A stretch of DNA of 64,000 nt from Sphingomonas sp. (GTDB lineage: Bacteria; Pseudomonadota; Alphaproteobacteria; Sphingomonadales; Sphingomonadaceae): contig NZ_JAIEPC010000008.1 in NCBI RefSeq assembly GCF_019749955.1, positions 1-64,000 of the forward strand, written 5' to 3'. Below, piece by piece: positions 27,206 to 34,790 of the stretch. How positions within the stretch are numbered: the first letter of the stretch is position 1; every line of letters begins with the position of its first letter. The notes beneath the pieces were generated by a model. It saw only the letters and a program-made list of their open reading frames with translations, did not search any database and was not told the DNA's origin. The translations under genes were made by a program, and so were the position numbers.

Positions 27206-27236
27206 TCTGCCGCCCGGCAACCCCCTTTTGCCGCCC
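27184..27236. promoter_or_regulatory. candidate GGCAA/TTGCC site cluster upstream of flgA
   Basis: tttgccggggagcggcaatgatctgccgcccggcaacccccttttgccgcc. Confidence 0.4.
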
Positions 27237-27261
27237 GCGCGCGGTCCCCACGGAGAGACAC

Positions 27262-27798
27262 ATGAAACCGATCATCGCTTGTCTGCTGCTCGGCATCGCC
27301 GCACCGGCGCTGGCTGAGACCCCGTTTCAGGATACTGCGACGCTCGACCGCGCGGTTGCCAGCTTCACCGGCAAGCCGATCGGCACCGAAGGCGGCGCGC
27401 GCACGCCGGTCGACCCCCGGTTGAAGCTCGCGTCATGCTCGACGCTGATGATGAAGTGGCGGCAGGATAATCACGATGCGGTGGTCATCACCTGCGCCGA
27501 TGCCGAATGGCGTGTTTTCGTGCCGGTGCTTATGCCGGCAGTATCCGCACCGCCGCCTGCTGCCGCTGCCGCCCCGGCGCCAGTGGTGGCGGCCAAGCCC
27601 GAAGTCGTGATCAAGCGCGGCGATCCGGTGAGCGTCGAGGTCAATAGCGGCGGTTTTTCGGTGACGCGCGACGGCATTGCGATGACCGATGCCGCTGTCG
27701 GCGCGCGGTTGCTGGTCGATGTTACTGGCCCGAAGAAGCCGATTCAGGCGATTGCGCTCGAAGCCGGACGCGCAACTTTGCCCGGTTTTTCAAGGTGA
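27262..27798 (+). CDS. flgA: flagellar P-ring assembly chaperone FlgA
   Basis: signal peptide, VDPRLKLASCSTLMM, VIKRGDPVSVEVNSGGFSVTRDGIAMTDAAVGARLLV (SAF-like). Confidence 0.92.
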   Translation: MKPIIACLLLGIAAPALAETPFQDTATLDRAVASFTGKPIGTEGGARTPVDPRLKLASCSTLMMKWRQDNHDAVVITCADAEWRVFVPVLMPAVSAPPPAAAAAPAPVVAAKPEVVIKRGDPVSVEVNSGGFSVTRDGIAMTDAAVGARLLVDVTGPKKPIQAIALEAGRATLPGFSR

Positions 27799-27832
27799 TA
27801 GTGGCCCACTAAATTTTTTGTGAATTTTTCTC

Positions 27833-27859
27833 TTAAGTTTTGTTGAAGACTGTCGTTTC
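27833..27859 (+). promoter_or_regulatory. sigma28-like promoter upstream of flgM
   Basis: TTAAG-N14-GTCGTTTC. Confidence 0.6.
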
Positions 27860-27893
27860 CCCCTTCGAAGCAGCAAAAAGCGAAGGTCGCAAT

Positions 27894-28199
27894 ATGGTCG
27901 ATCGGATCAGTGCAGCGCCAGTAACGGCAACCGAGCGGGTGACCAGCACACGCACCGCTGCGCCTGTCGCCCAGCCGGTCGTGGCTGCACCCACGCCCAG
28001 CGCCGCCGAACCCTCGACCACCGCTGCCGTGCTGCAGGGGCTGGTCGGTGAGCTCGCAGGGTCGCCGCCGGTCGACGACAATCGCGTCGCGCGCATCCGC
28101 AATGCGATTGCGACGGGCACTTACCCGCTTTCACCCGAAAACGTTGCCGATCGTCTGATCGCGCTCAAGCTGAACTGGATCCCGCATGACCCGTCGTGA
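27894..28199 (+). CDS. flgM: anti-sigma28 factor FlgM
   Basis: C-terminal VDDNRVARIRNAIATGTYPLSPENVADRLIAL. Confidence 0.92.
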   Translation: MVDRISAAPVTATERVTSTRTAAPVAQPVVAAPTPSAAEPSTTAAVLQGLVGELAGSPPVDDNRVARIRNAIATGTYPLSPENVADRLIALKLNWIPHDPS

Positions 28200-28497
28200 T
28201 GCTCTGGTCGGCGTGATCGAAGCGCTCCACGCTGAAATCGCCGCGCTGAAGGCGAATGACGTCGTCGGGCTCGAACGCGCGACGCAGACCAAGCTGGTCG
28301 CGATCGACGCGGTTGCCGCGCTCGATCACACGCCGCCGACCTCGGATTTGCGCGCGCTCGCCGAAGAAGCGCACCGGCTGAACGAAACCTGCCGGATTTA
28401 CGTCAATCTGATGAGCGCCAATGTCCGCCGCCGGCTCCAGCAGCTCGCGGGCGACGGTCGCGCCGCCTATCGCCCCGGCGGTCACGCTTTCGCCTAA
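28186..28497 (+). CDS. flgN: FlgN-like flagellar export chaperone
   Basis: small helical protein directly after and overlapping flgM. Confidence 0.72.
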   Translation: MTRRDALVGVIEALHAEIAALKANDVVGLERATQTKLVAIDAVAALDHTPPTSDLRALAEEAHRLNETCRIYVNLMSANVRRRLQQLAGDGRAAYRPGGHAFA

Positions 28498-28529
28498 CCC
28501 CCTCGTTCGATTAAGGTCCTTGCGCTTTC

Positions 28530-28624
28530 ACCGTTCGCCCTGAGCTTGTCGAAGGGCTGTTCTTCTTTTGCGAGCGGCTCGAAGCAGAAGGACGGTGCTT
28601 CGACAAGCTCAGCACGAGCGGATT
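28530..28624. repeat. BIME/REP-like paired hairpin, family B
   Basis: ttcgccctgagcttgtcgaagggctg ... acggtgcttcgacaagctcagcacgagcgg. Confidence 0.85.
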
Positions 28625-28670
28625 AAAGGTTGGACCAGACAACTGATGCCGGCCAGGGCGACGACCTCAA

Positions 28671-28687
28671 CTGGCACGAACCTTGCT
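28671..28687 (+). promoter_or_regulatory. sigma54 promoter upstream of the transglycosylase-flhA-fliA unit
   Basis: CTGGCACGAACCTTGCT exact match to TGGCACG-N4-TTGC. Confidence 0.8.
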
Positions 28688-28726
28688 GATCTATGGGCTG
28701 AATAAGGCCTAAGCAGCAGGGAAGCG

Positions 28727-29584
28727 ATGAGCGTCAATCCAATCGCCAGCGTTCAGGGGAGCGTCCAGTCGGCCATCGCGCTGGCGTCCGCCAAAACCGG
28801 AATCGATTTCAACTATTTGCTCGGGCAAGCTCAGGTCGAAAGCGGGCTGAACGCTGCGGCCAAGGCGCCGACGTCGAGCGCCAAGGGCCTTTATCAATTC
28901 ATCGAACAAAGCTGGCTGTCGGTCGTCAAGAAACACGGCGCCGAACATGGGCTGGGCTGGGCCGCCGATGCGATCCAGCCGGGCGCGAATGGCAAGCTGG
29001 CGGTCGGCGACGCGGGCATCCGCCAAGCCATCCTCAACCTGCGCAACGATCCGCAGGCATCGGCGCTGATGGCCGCCGAACATGCCGCCGACAATAAGGC
29101 CGGGATCGAAGCGAGTCTTGGCCGTCAGGCAACCGGCACCGATCTTTATATGGCGCATTTCCTCGGCTTGGGTGGCGCGCGCAAATTCCTGTCGACGCTG
29201 CAGAGCAATCCCGACCAGATCGGCGCGGCGCTGTTTCCCGCAGCCGCGCGCAGCAATCGCGGCATTTTCTATGGCGCGAACGGCCAGCCGCGCACGGTGG
29301 CTGAAATCTACGACCGCTTTGCCGCCAAGCTCGATACGGGCGCGGGGCGCGCGGGCGCGACGGGCCTCGCCTCGGCCGTCCTGGGCGAGGGGATCGCTGA
29401 TGCGGCCGAGATTATTCCCGGCAATGGCGAAAGCACGAGCGGGGCGACGCGCTGGGCGCAGGCGACGCTTGACCAGCTCAACGGCGGCGCGCGCTCGACG
29501 CAGGCGGCGACGGCGATCCTGCGCCCGTCGCCCGATAATGCGCGCCTCGCCTATCTGCTGCTCGCGCAATTGGGTGGCCTGTAA
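28727..29584 (+). CDS. lytic transglycosylase (SLT domain), flagellar-associated
   Basis: TGIDFNYLLGQAQVESGLNAAAKAPTSSAKGLYQFIEQSWLSVV. Confidence 0.88.
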   Translation: MSVNPIASVQGSVQSAIALASAKTGIDFNYLLGQAQVESGLNAAAKAPTSSAKGLYQFIEQSWLSVVKKHGAEHGLGWAADAIQPGANGKLAVGDAGIRQAILNLRNDPQASALMAAEHAADNKAGIEASLGRQATGTDLYMAHFLGLGGARKFLSTLQSNPDQIGAALFPAAARSNRGIFYGANGQPRTVAEIYDRFAAKLDTGAGRAGATGLASAVLGEGIADAAEIIPGNGESTSGATRWAQATLDQLNGGARSTQAATAILRPSPDNARLAYLLLAQLGGL

Positions 29585-31665
29585 TGGCCGGACTCGCATT
29601 GCCGCGTTTCAATGCAGGGCTGGCGGCACGCGGCGCGGCGCTGCCGGTGGCGATTCTGCTGCTGGTGCTGCTGATGGTGGTGCCGATCCCGGCGATCGCG
29701 CTCGATTTCTTCTTCATCATGAACATCACGATCAGCCTGGCGGTGCTGATGGTCGCGCTGAACGCGCAGAAACCGCTCGATTTCTCGGCCTTCCCAAGCG
29801 TGCTGCTGTTCGCGACCTTGTTCCGGCTGTCGTTGAACGTCGCCTCGACCCGCGTCGTGCTGGTGCATGGCCATGAAGGCGAAGCGGCGGCGGGCAAGGT
29901 GATCGAAGCGTTCGGCACCTTCCTGATCGGCGGCGACTATATCGTCGGGCTGTTCGTGTTCGCGATCCTCGTCATCATCAACATGATCGTCGTCACCAAG
30001 GGCGCGGGGCGTGTGTCCGAAGTGTCGGCGCGCTTCACGCTCGATGCCTTGCCGGGCAAGCAGATGGCGATCGACGCCGATCTGAACGCGGGCCTCATCA
30101 CCCCCGACGAAGCCAAGGCGCGCCGGATCGAAGTGTCGACCGAAGCCGATTTCTACGGATCGATGGACGGTTCGTCGAAGTTCGTGAAGGGCGATGCGAT
30201 CGCGGGCCTGCTGATCCTTGCCGCCAACATCATCGGCGGGATGATTTTGGGGCCGCTCAGCCACGGCATGACGATCGGTGACGCCGCGCATAATTATGTG
30301 CTGCTGGCGATTGGCGATGCGCTGGTTGCGCAGATTCCGTCGCTGATGCTGTCGATCGCCGCCGCGACGATCGTCACGCGGGTGACATCGAGCATGGATT
30401 TGGCGGGCCAGATCGGCAGCCAGTTCGGTTCGGCGCGGACGTGGACGCCGGTTGCCGCGATCCTGTTCCTGCTCGGCGTGATGCCGGGAATGCCACATGC
30501 CATCATCCTGCCTGCTGCTGCCGCTGCCGGATATCTGGCGTATCGCACCGCGCGCGCCGCTGCTCGCCCGAAAGTGGTGGAGGCAGCCCCGCCCGCCGTG
30601 GTCGATCCGTCGCAGATCGGCTGGGACGAAGTCGCCGACACGCTGCAGATCAATCTCGACATTGGTTACGGGCTGGTGCCGCTGGTTGATGAGCGGCGTG
30701 GCAGCCAGTTGATGGGCCGCATCACCGGCGTGCGCCGCCAGCTGTCGAAGGAATTGGGCTTCGTCGTGCCGCAAGTGCGCGTGCGCGACGACATCAATCT
30801 GCCGCCCTATGCCTATCGTATCGTGGTGGGCGGTGTGGTGCTCGGCGATGATGTGGTCTCGCCCGACGACATGCTCGCGCTCGATACCGGGCAGGCCTAT
30901 GGCCGCTTGCACGGCAAGGAAGCCAAGGACCCGACCTTTGGGCTCGATGCGGTGTGGATTTCGCCGGCGGACGCCGATGCAGCGACCGGCGCGGGCTATC
31001 TGGTGGTCGATGCCTCGACGGTGATCGCGACACATCTCAACCATCTGCTCAGCGCGCATGCCGCCGATCTGCTCGGCCAGGACGAAGTGCAGAATCTGCT
31101 CGACAATCTGAAGGAGCGTGCTGCCAACCTCGTCGCCGCGCTGTCGCCGCAGCCGGTGCCGTTGACGGTGCTGACGCAGGTGCTGCGCGGGCTGCTCGAA
31201 GAGGGAATTCCGCTCAAGGAATTCCGCCGGATTGCAGCGGCCATCGCGGTTGCCGCGCAAAAAACGCTCGATGCCGAGGAACTGATCGAGGCGATCCGCC
31301 CCGATCTCGGCGCGCTGATCATCCAGAAAATGTGCGGCCCGCGCGAGGCGTTGCGCGTGATGACGCTCGAAGGTCAGCTCGAAGCCTTGCTCGGGCAGGC
31401 CGTCCGCTCCGACCCGTCGCGCCGCCACGCGATCGAGCCCGATCTCGGCCGCCGCATTGTCGAAGCACTGCAACGCGCCGCGCAACCGCTGATCGACGAC
31501 GGCAAGCCGTTCGTGCTCGTCGTCCAGCCGACGATCCGGCTCGCGATCCGCAGGCTCGTCAAATCGGTGATGCCCGACACGCCGGTCATGAGCTTTTTCG
31601 AAGTGCCCGAAGAAAAATCGGTTGAAGTCGTCGCCGTCATCGGTGCGCCGGCGGCGCTTGCATGA
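29584..31665 (+). CDS. flhA: flagellar export apparatus protein FlhA
   Basis: PLDFSAFPSVLLFATLFRLSLNVASTRVVL; RFTLDALPGKQMAIDADLNAGLI. Confidence 0.98.
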   Translation: MAGLALPRFNAGLAARGAALPVAILLLVLLMVVPIPAIALDFFFIMNITISLAVLMVALNAQKPLDFSAFPSVLLFATLFRLSLNVASTRVVLVHGHEGEAAAGKVIEAFGTFLIGGDYIVGLFVFAILVIINMIVVTKGAGRVSEVSARFTLDALPGKQMAIDADLNAGLITPDEAKARRIEVSTEADFYGSMDGSSKFVKGDAIAGLLILAANIIGGMILGPLSHGMTIGDAAHNYVLLAIGDALVAQIPSLMLSIAAATIVTRVTSSMDLAGQIGSQFGSARTWTPVAAILFLLGVMPGMPHAIILPAAAAAGYLAYRTARAAARPKVVEAAPPAVVDPSQIGWDEVADTLQINLDIGYGLVPLVDERRGSQLMGRITGVRRQLSKELGFVVPQVRVRDDINLPPYAYRIVVGGVVLGDDVVSPDDMLALDTGQAYGRLHGKEAKDPTFGLDAVWISPADADAATGAGYLVVDASTVIATHLNHLLSAHAADLLGQDEVQNLLDNLKERAANLVAALSPQPVPLTVLTQVLRGLLEEGIPLKEFRRIAAAIAVAAQKTLDAEELIEAIRPDLGALIIQKMCGPREALRVMTLEGQLEALLGQAVRSDPSRRHAIEPDLGRRIVEALQRAAQPLIDDGKPFVLVVQPTIRLAIRRLVKSVMPDTPVMSFFEVPEEKSVEVVAVIGAPAALA

Positions 31666-32414
31666 CCGCGCCGCCTCTCCACCAGGCTTTCGAGGCCGCC
31701 ACGCCGCTCGTCTATGGCCGCAAGGGCAAGATGCGCCCCGATCTGGCGGCGCTCGCGAAGAAGCACGCGCCGCTCGTCCGCCGGGTCGCGTGGCACGTGC
31801 ACGGCAGCATGAGCAGCGCGATCGAGATTGAGGATCTGATCCAGATCGGCCTCGTCGCGCTGATCGAAGCCGCGTCGTCGTTCGAGGATCGCGGGCTCGT
31901 CACCTTCGAGCAATATCTGCTGACGCGGGTGCGCGGGTCGATGATCGACGAGCTGCGGCGACAGGCGACGATCACGCGCGGGGCGATGCGCCGCCGCAAA
32001 GCCTATCAGGAAACCGTCGCGGCTTTGGTTGCTGAGACCGGCAAACGGCCCGACGAAGCCGTGGTTGCCGCCAAGCTCGGCGTCGGCGTCGACAAGCTGC
32101 GCTCGGACTATGCGACTGCCGAGCCGGTGATGTTTGATTCGATCGACGATGTTTATCAGGACGAATCGGCGCTGTTCGCGAGCCACGATCCCGATGCGTT
32201 CGAGCAACTCGCCGATGCTGATCAGCGCGCGATGTTGGCCGCTGCGATTGGCGACCTGCCCGAGCGCGAGGCGCAAGTGATCCAGCTTTATTATGTCGAG
32301 GAGATGAACCTCGAGGAAATCGGCCAGGTGATCGGCGTCGGCTCGGCGCGGGTGTGCCAGATCAAAAAGGCAGCGCACGACAAGCTGCAACGGGCGCTGG
32401 TGCGCCGTTTGTAG
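31662..32414 (+). CDS. fliA: flagellar sigma factor FliA (sigma28)
   Basis: EIEDLIQIGLVALIEAA...FEQYLLTRVRGSMIDELRR; LPEREAQVIQLYYVEEMNLEEIGQVIGVGSARVCQI. Confidence 0.94.
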   Translation: MTAPPLHQAFEAATPLVYGRKGKMRPDLAALAKKHAPLVRRVAWHVHGSMSSAIEIEDLIQIGLVALIEAASSFEDRGLVTFEQYLLTRVRGSMIDELRRQATITRGAMRRRKAYQETVAALVAETGKRPDEAVVAAKLGVGVDKLRSDYATAEPVMFDSIDDVYQDESALFASHDPDAFEQLADADQRAMLAAAIGDLPEREAQVIQLYYVEEMNLEEIGQVIGVGSARVCQIKKAAHDKLQRALVRRL

Positions 32415-32433
32415 AATTCTATGCGCTTATCCT

Positions 32434-32521
32434 GACCCGTTCGTTTCGAGCGCAGTCGAGAAACAGGCCACAGGCGCTGCGCTGCGTTTCTCGACTTCGC
32501 TCGAAACGAGCGGGACGGGGG
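32434..32521. repeat. REP-like inverted repeat, family A
   Basis: cccgttcgtttcgagcgcagtcgagaaacagg ... tttctcgacttcgctcgaaacgagcggg. Confidence 0.8.
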
Positions 32522-32552
32522 TTCATAAGGGTATCGAATTCCCAAAACACAA

Positions 32553-32584
32553 AAACCCCGGTGGCGCTCAAACCACCGGGGTTT
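32553..32584 (-). terminator. rho-independent terminator of flagellin gene 1
   Basis: minus strand AAACCCCGGTGG-loop-CCACCGGGGTTTTTG. Confidence 0.85.
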
Positions 32585-32664
32585 CTGTTTCCTGCCTTTC
32601 GGCAAGGTCCGGTCCCGACGCCGGGGGGGGGGATGCGTCGGGACCGGGTACGCGGTTACGGGTC
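32585..32664 (-). promoter_or_regulatory. structured flagellin-1 3' UTR
   Basis: hairpins GGTCCCGACGC/GCGTCGGGACC and stem-GAAA-stem; closely matches 33628-33707. Confidence 0.6.
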
Positions 32665-33474
32665 TTAGCGGAGCAGCTGAAGCACGCCCTGCTGCGACTG
32701 GTTGGCCTGGCTGATGAGCGCCGTCGACGCCTGGCTGAGGATTTGGGCCTTGGCGAGGTTGGTCGTTTCCACCGAGAAGTCGACGTCTTCGATCCGGCTG
32801 CGGGCATCGGTCAGGTTGGCGACATTGGTCGTCAGCGTGTTGACGACCGATCCCAGGCGGCTCTGCTGCGCACCAAGCGTCGCGCGAAACGTCGAGATGC
32901 TCTGGAGTGCGGCGTCGGTCGTGCCGAGCAATGCGGTCGCGGTCGCGACGCTGTTATCGGGCGTGCCAAGCGTGCCGCCCAATGCAATGCCGCTGATGCT
33001 CAGCGTAATCTTGTCGCCGCTGCCCGATCCGGTCTGGATGTCCACCGTCCCGGCGGCGAAACCGGCGAGCGCTACACCGTTGAACGTCGTATTCAGCGCG
33101 ATCTTGTCGACCTGCTGCGAGATCTGCGCCACTTCGGCGAACAAATTGCCACGGTCGGCATCGCTATAGGTGCCCGATGCCGCTTGAACGGCGAGTTCGC
33201 GTGCGCGCTGATAGAGACTGGTCAGTTCCTGCGCGGCACCGTCGGCGGTCTGGATCAGCGCAATGCCGTCGTTGGCATTACGGATCGCCTGGCTTGCGCC
33301 TTTGATCTGCGCGGTGAACGATGAAGCGATCGCAAGGCCTGCGGCGTCGTCTCTGGCTGAGTTGATGCGCTTGCCCGTCGACAGGCGTTCGATGCTGCCT
33401 GACAATGCCTGCGACGCGGCGTTGTTGGCATTGGTCGCCTTCAGCGCGGCGACATTGGTTCCGATAACAGTCAT
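32665..33474 (-). CDS. fliC: flagellin (copy 1)
   Basis: [51 protein letters not shown]-terminal [25 protein letters not shown]. Confidence 0.97.
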   Translation of the reverse strand: MTVIGTNVAALKATNANNAASQALSGSIERLSTGKRINSARDDAAGLAIASSFTAQIKGASQAIRNANDGIALIQTADGAAQELTSLYQRARELAVQAASGTYSDADRGNLFAEVAQISQQVDKIALNTTFNGVALAGFAAGTVDIQTGSGSGDKITLSISGIALGGTLGTPDNSVATATALLGTTDAALQSISTFRATLGAQQSRLGSVVNTLTTNVANLTDARSRIEDVDFSVETTNLAKAQILSQASTALISQANQSQQGVLQLLR

Positions 33475-33540
33475 ATGGTCCCCCAATTCACTCTCGGGAC
33501 CCGCGCAACCCAAGATGGGCGCGATGCAGTCCTACAATAA

Positions 33541-33567
33541 GGAACGACCGCGCAACGATCCGCTTAA
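33541..33567 (-). promoter_or_regulatory. sigma28-like promoter of flagellin gene 1
   Basis: minus strand TTAAG-N14-GTCGTTCC. Confidence 0.6.
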
Positions 33568-33594
33568 CCATCCAAAAGGATGACAAACAACGAA

Positions 33595-33627
33595 AAACCC
33601 CGGTGGCGAACGTCGCCACCGGGGTTT
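33595..33627 (-). terminator. rho-independent terminator of flagellin gene 2
   Basis: minus strand AAACCCCGGTGGCGA-CGT-TCGCCACCGGGGTTTTTCG. Confidence 0.87.
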
Positions 33628-33707
33628 CTGTTTCCTGCCTTGCGGCAAGGTCCGGTCCCGACGCTGATTGGGGGGATGCCCCGGGGCCGGTTACGCGGTT
33701 ACGTGTC
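33628..33707 (-). promoter_or_regulatory. structured flagellin-2 3' UTR
   Basis: near-identical to the flagellin-1 3' UTR; stem with GCAA tetraloop. Confidence 0.6.
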
Positions 33708-34517
33708 TTAGCGGAGCAGCTGGAGCACACCCTGCTGCGACTGGTTCGCCTGGCTGATCAGCGCGGTCGAAGCCTGGCTGAGGATCTGCGCGCGGGCGAG
33801 GTTGGTCGTTTCGGTCGAGAAGTCGACGTCTTCGATCCGGCTGCGGGCATCGGTCAGGTTCGAAACGCTGGAGGTCAGCGTGTTGACGACCGAACCCAGA
33901 CGGCTCTGGCCGGCACCCAGCGTCGCGCGCTGCGTGTTGACCGCCGCAAGTGCGGTGTCGAGCGTGGTCAGTGCTGCCGTCGCGCCGCCCGGCGTGGCGA
34001 CCGTTGCTGCAAGCGCCGCCGTCAGATCGACGCCGCCGACGTTCAGGTTGACCGTATCGGCGCCGTTTGCGCCGGTCTGGATGGCAACCGTTGCAGCCGC
34101 CGTGCCGACCAGTGCGACGCCGTTGAAGGTCGTCTTCGACTGGATGTCGGTCAGCTGACCCTGCAGCTGCGTAACTTCGGCCTGCAGGTTGGTGCGATCG
34201 GCGGCGGCATATGTGCCCGAAGCCGATTGAACCGCGAGTTCGCGAACGCGCTGCAGAATGTTGGTGACTTCGCCCAGCGCGCCATCGGCGGTCTGTGCGA
34301 GCGCAATGCCGTCGTTGGCGTTGCGGATCGCCTGGCTCTGGCCGCGGATCTGCGCGGTGAACGACGATGCGATGGCGAGGCCAGCGGCGTCGTCCTTGGC
34401 CGAGTTGATGCGCTTGCCAGTCGACAGGCGCTCGATGCTGTTCGACAGTGCCTGCGAAGCGGCGTTGTTGGCATTGGTCGCCTTCAGAGCGGCGACGTTG
34501 GTTCCGATAACGGTCAT
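33708..34517 (-). CDS. fliC: flagellin (copy 2)
   Basis: [50 protein letters not shown]; same C-terminus as copy 1. Confidence 0.97.
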   Translation of the reverse strand: MTVIGTNVAALKATNANNAASQALSNSIERLSTGKRINSAKDDAAGLAIASSFTAQIRGQSQAIRNANDGIALAQTADGALGEVTNILQRVRELAVQSASGTYAAADRTNLQAEVTQLQGQLTDIQSKTTFNGVALVGTAAATVAIQTGANGADTVNLNVGGVDLTAALAATVATPGGATAALTTLDTALAAVNTQRATLGAGQSRLGSVVNTLTSSVSNLTDARSRIEDVDFSTETTNLARAQILSQASTALISQANQSQQGVLQLLR

Positions 34518-34587
34518 TTCCGTGTCTCCATGTAACAGTCCGACGTCCCCACCGCCCCCCACCGGAAGAGCCGTGCCGTCGAACCAA

Positions 34588-34614
34588 CAAACGGCAGCGC
34601 GCGCGCAACATTAA
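34588..34614 (-). promoter_or_regulatory. sigma28-like promoter of flagellin gene 2
   Basis: minus strand TTAA-N15-GCCGTTTG. Confidence 0.55.
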
Positions 34615-34645
34615 GCAGATTCGCAAACTTCGTCTTTGCCGCTGA

Positions 34646-34663
34646 TTCGGCATGGGACTTGCA
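34646..34663 (+). promoter_or_regulatory. sigma54-like promoter upstream of the flagellar activator
   Basis: TTCGGCATGGGACTTGCA, GG-N10-GC. Confidence 0.5.
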
Positions 34664-34681
34664 ATTCTATTATTGACCGTG

Positions 34682-34724
34682 GGCGGCAAGCCGGCGCGGC
34701 AATGCGGAAAAAAATTGCCGGGCA
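34682..34724. promoter_or_regulatory. candidate GGCAA/TTGCC site cluster upstream of the flagellar activator
   Basis: ggcggcaagccggcgcggcaatgcggaaaaaaattgccgggcag. Confidence 0.45.
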
Positions 34725-34790
34725 GGGGCTTGGTTAACCAGTGATTTACCATCTCGCCCGCACATTGGGGGCGACCAAGGGGGCTTTTTG

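Noticed and set aside
27181-27240. sigma54 promoter at ccggcaacccccttttgcc before flgA
   Set aside because: Spacing between GG and GC is 12, not 10, and the -24 element is poor; kept only as enhancer-like half-sites
29551-31485. 644-aa minus-strand ORF opposite flhA
   Set aside because: Arg/His-rich antisense shadow of flhA; no family features
33691-34752. 353-aa minus-strand ORF in another frame over flagellin 2
   Set aside because: Out-of-frame with the recognised flagellin; Arg-rich
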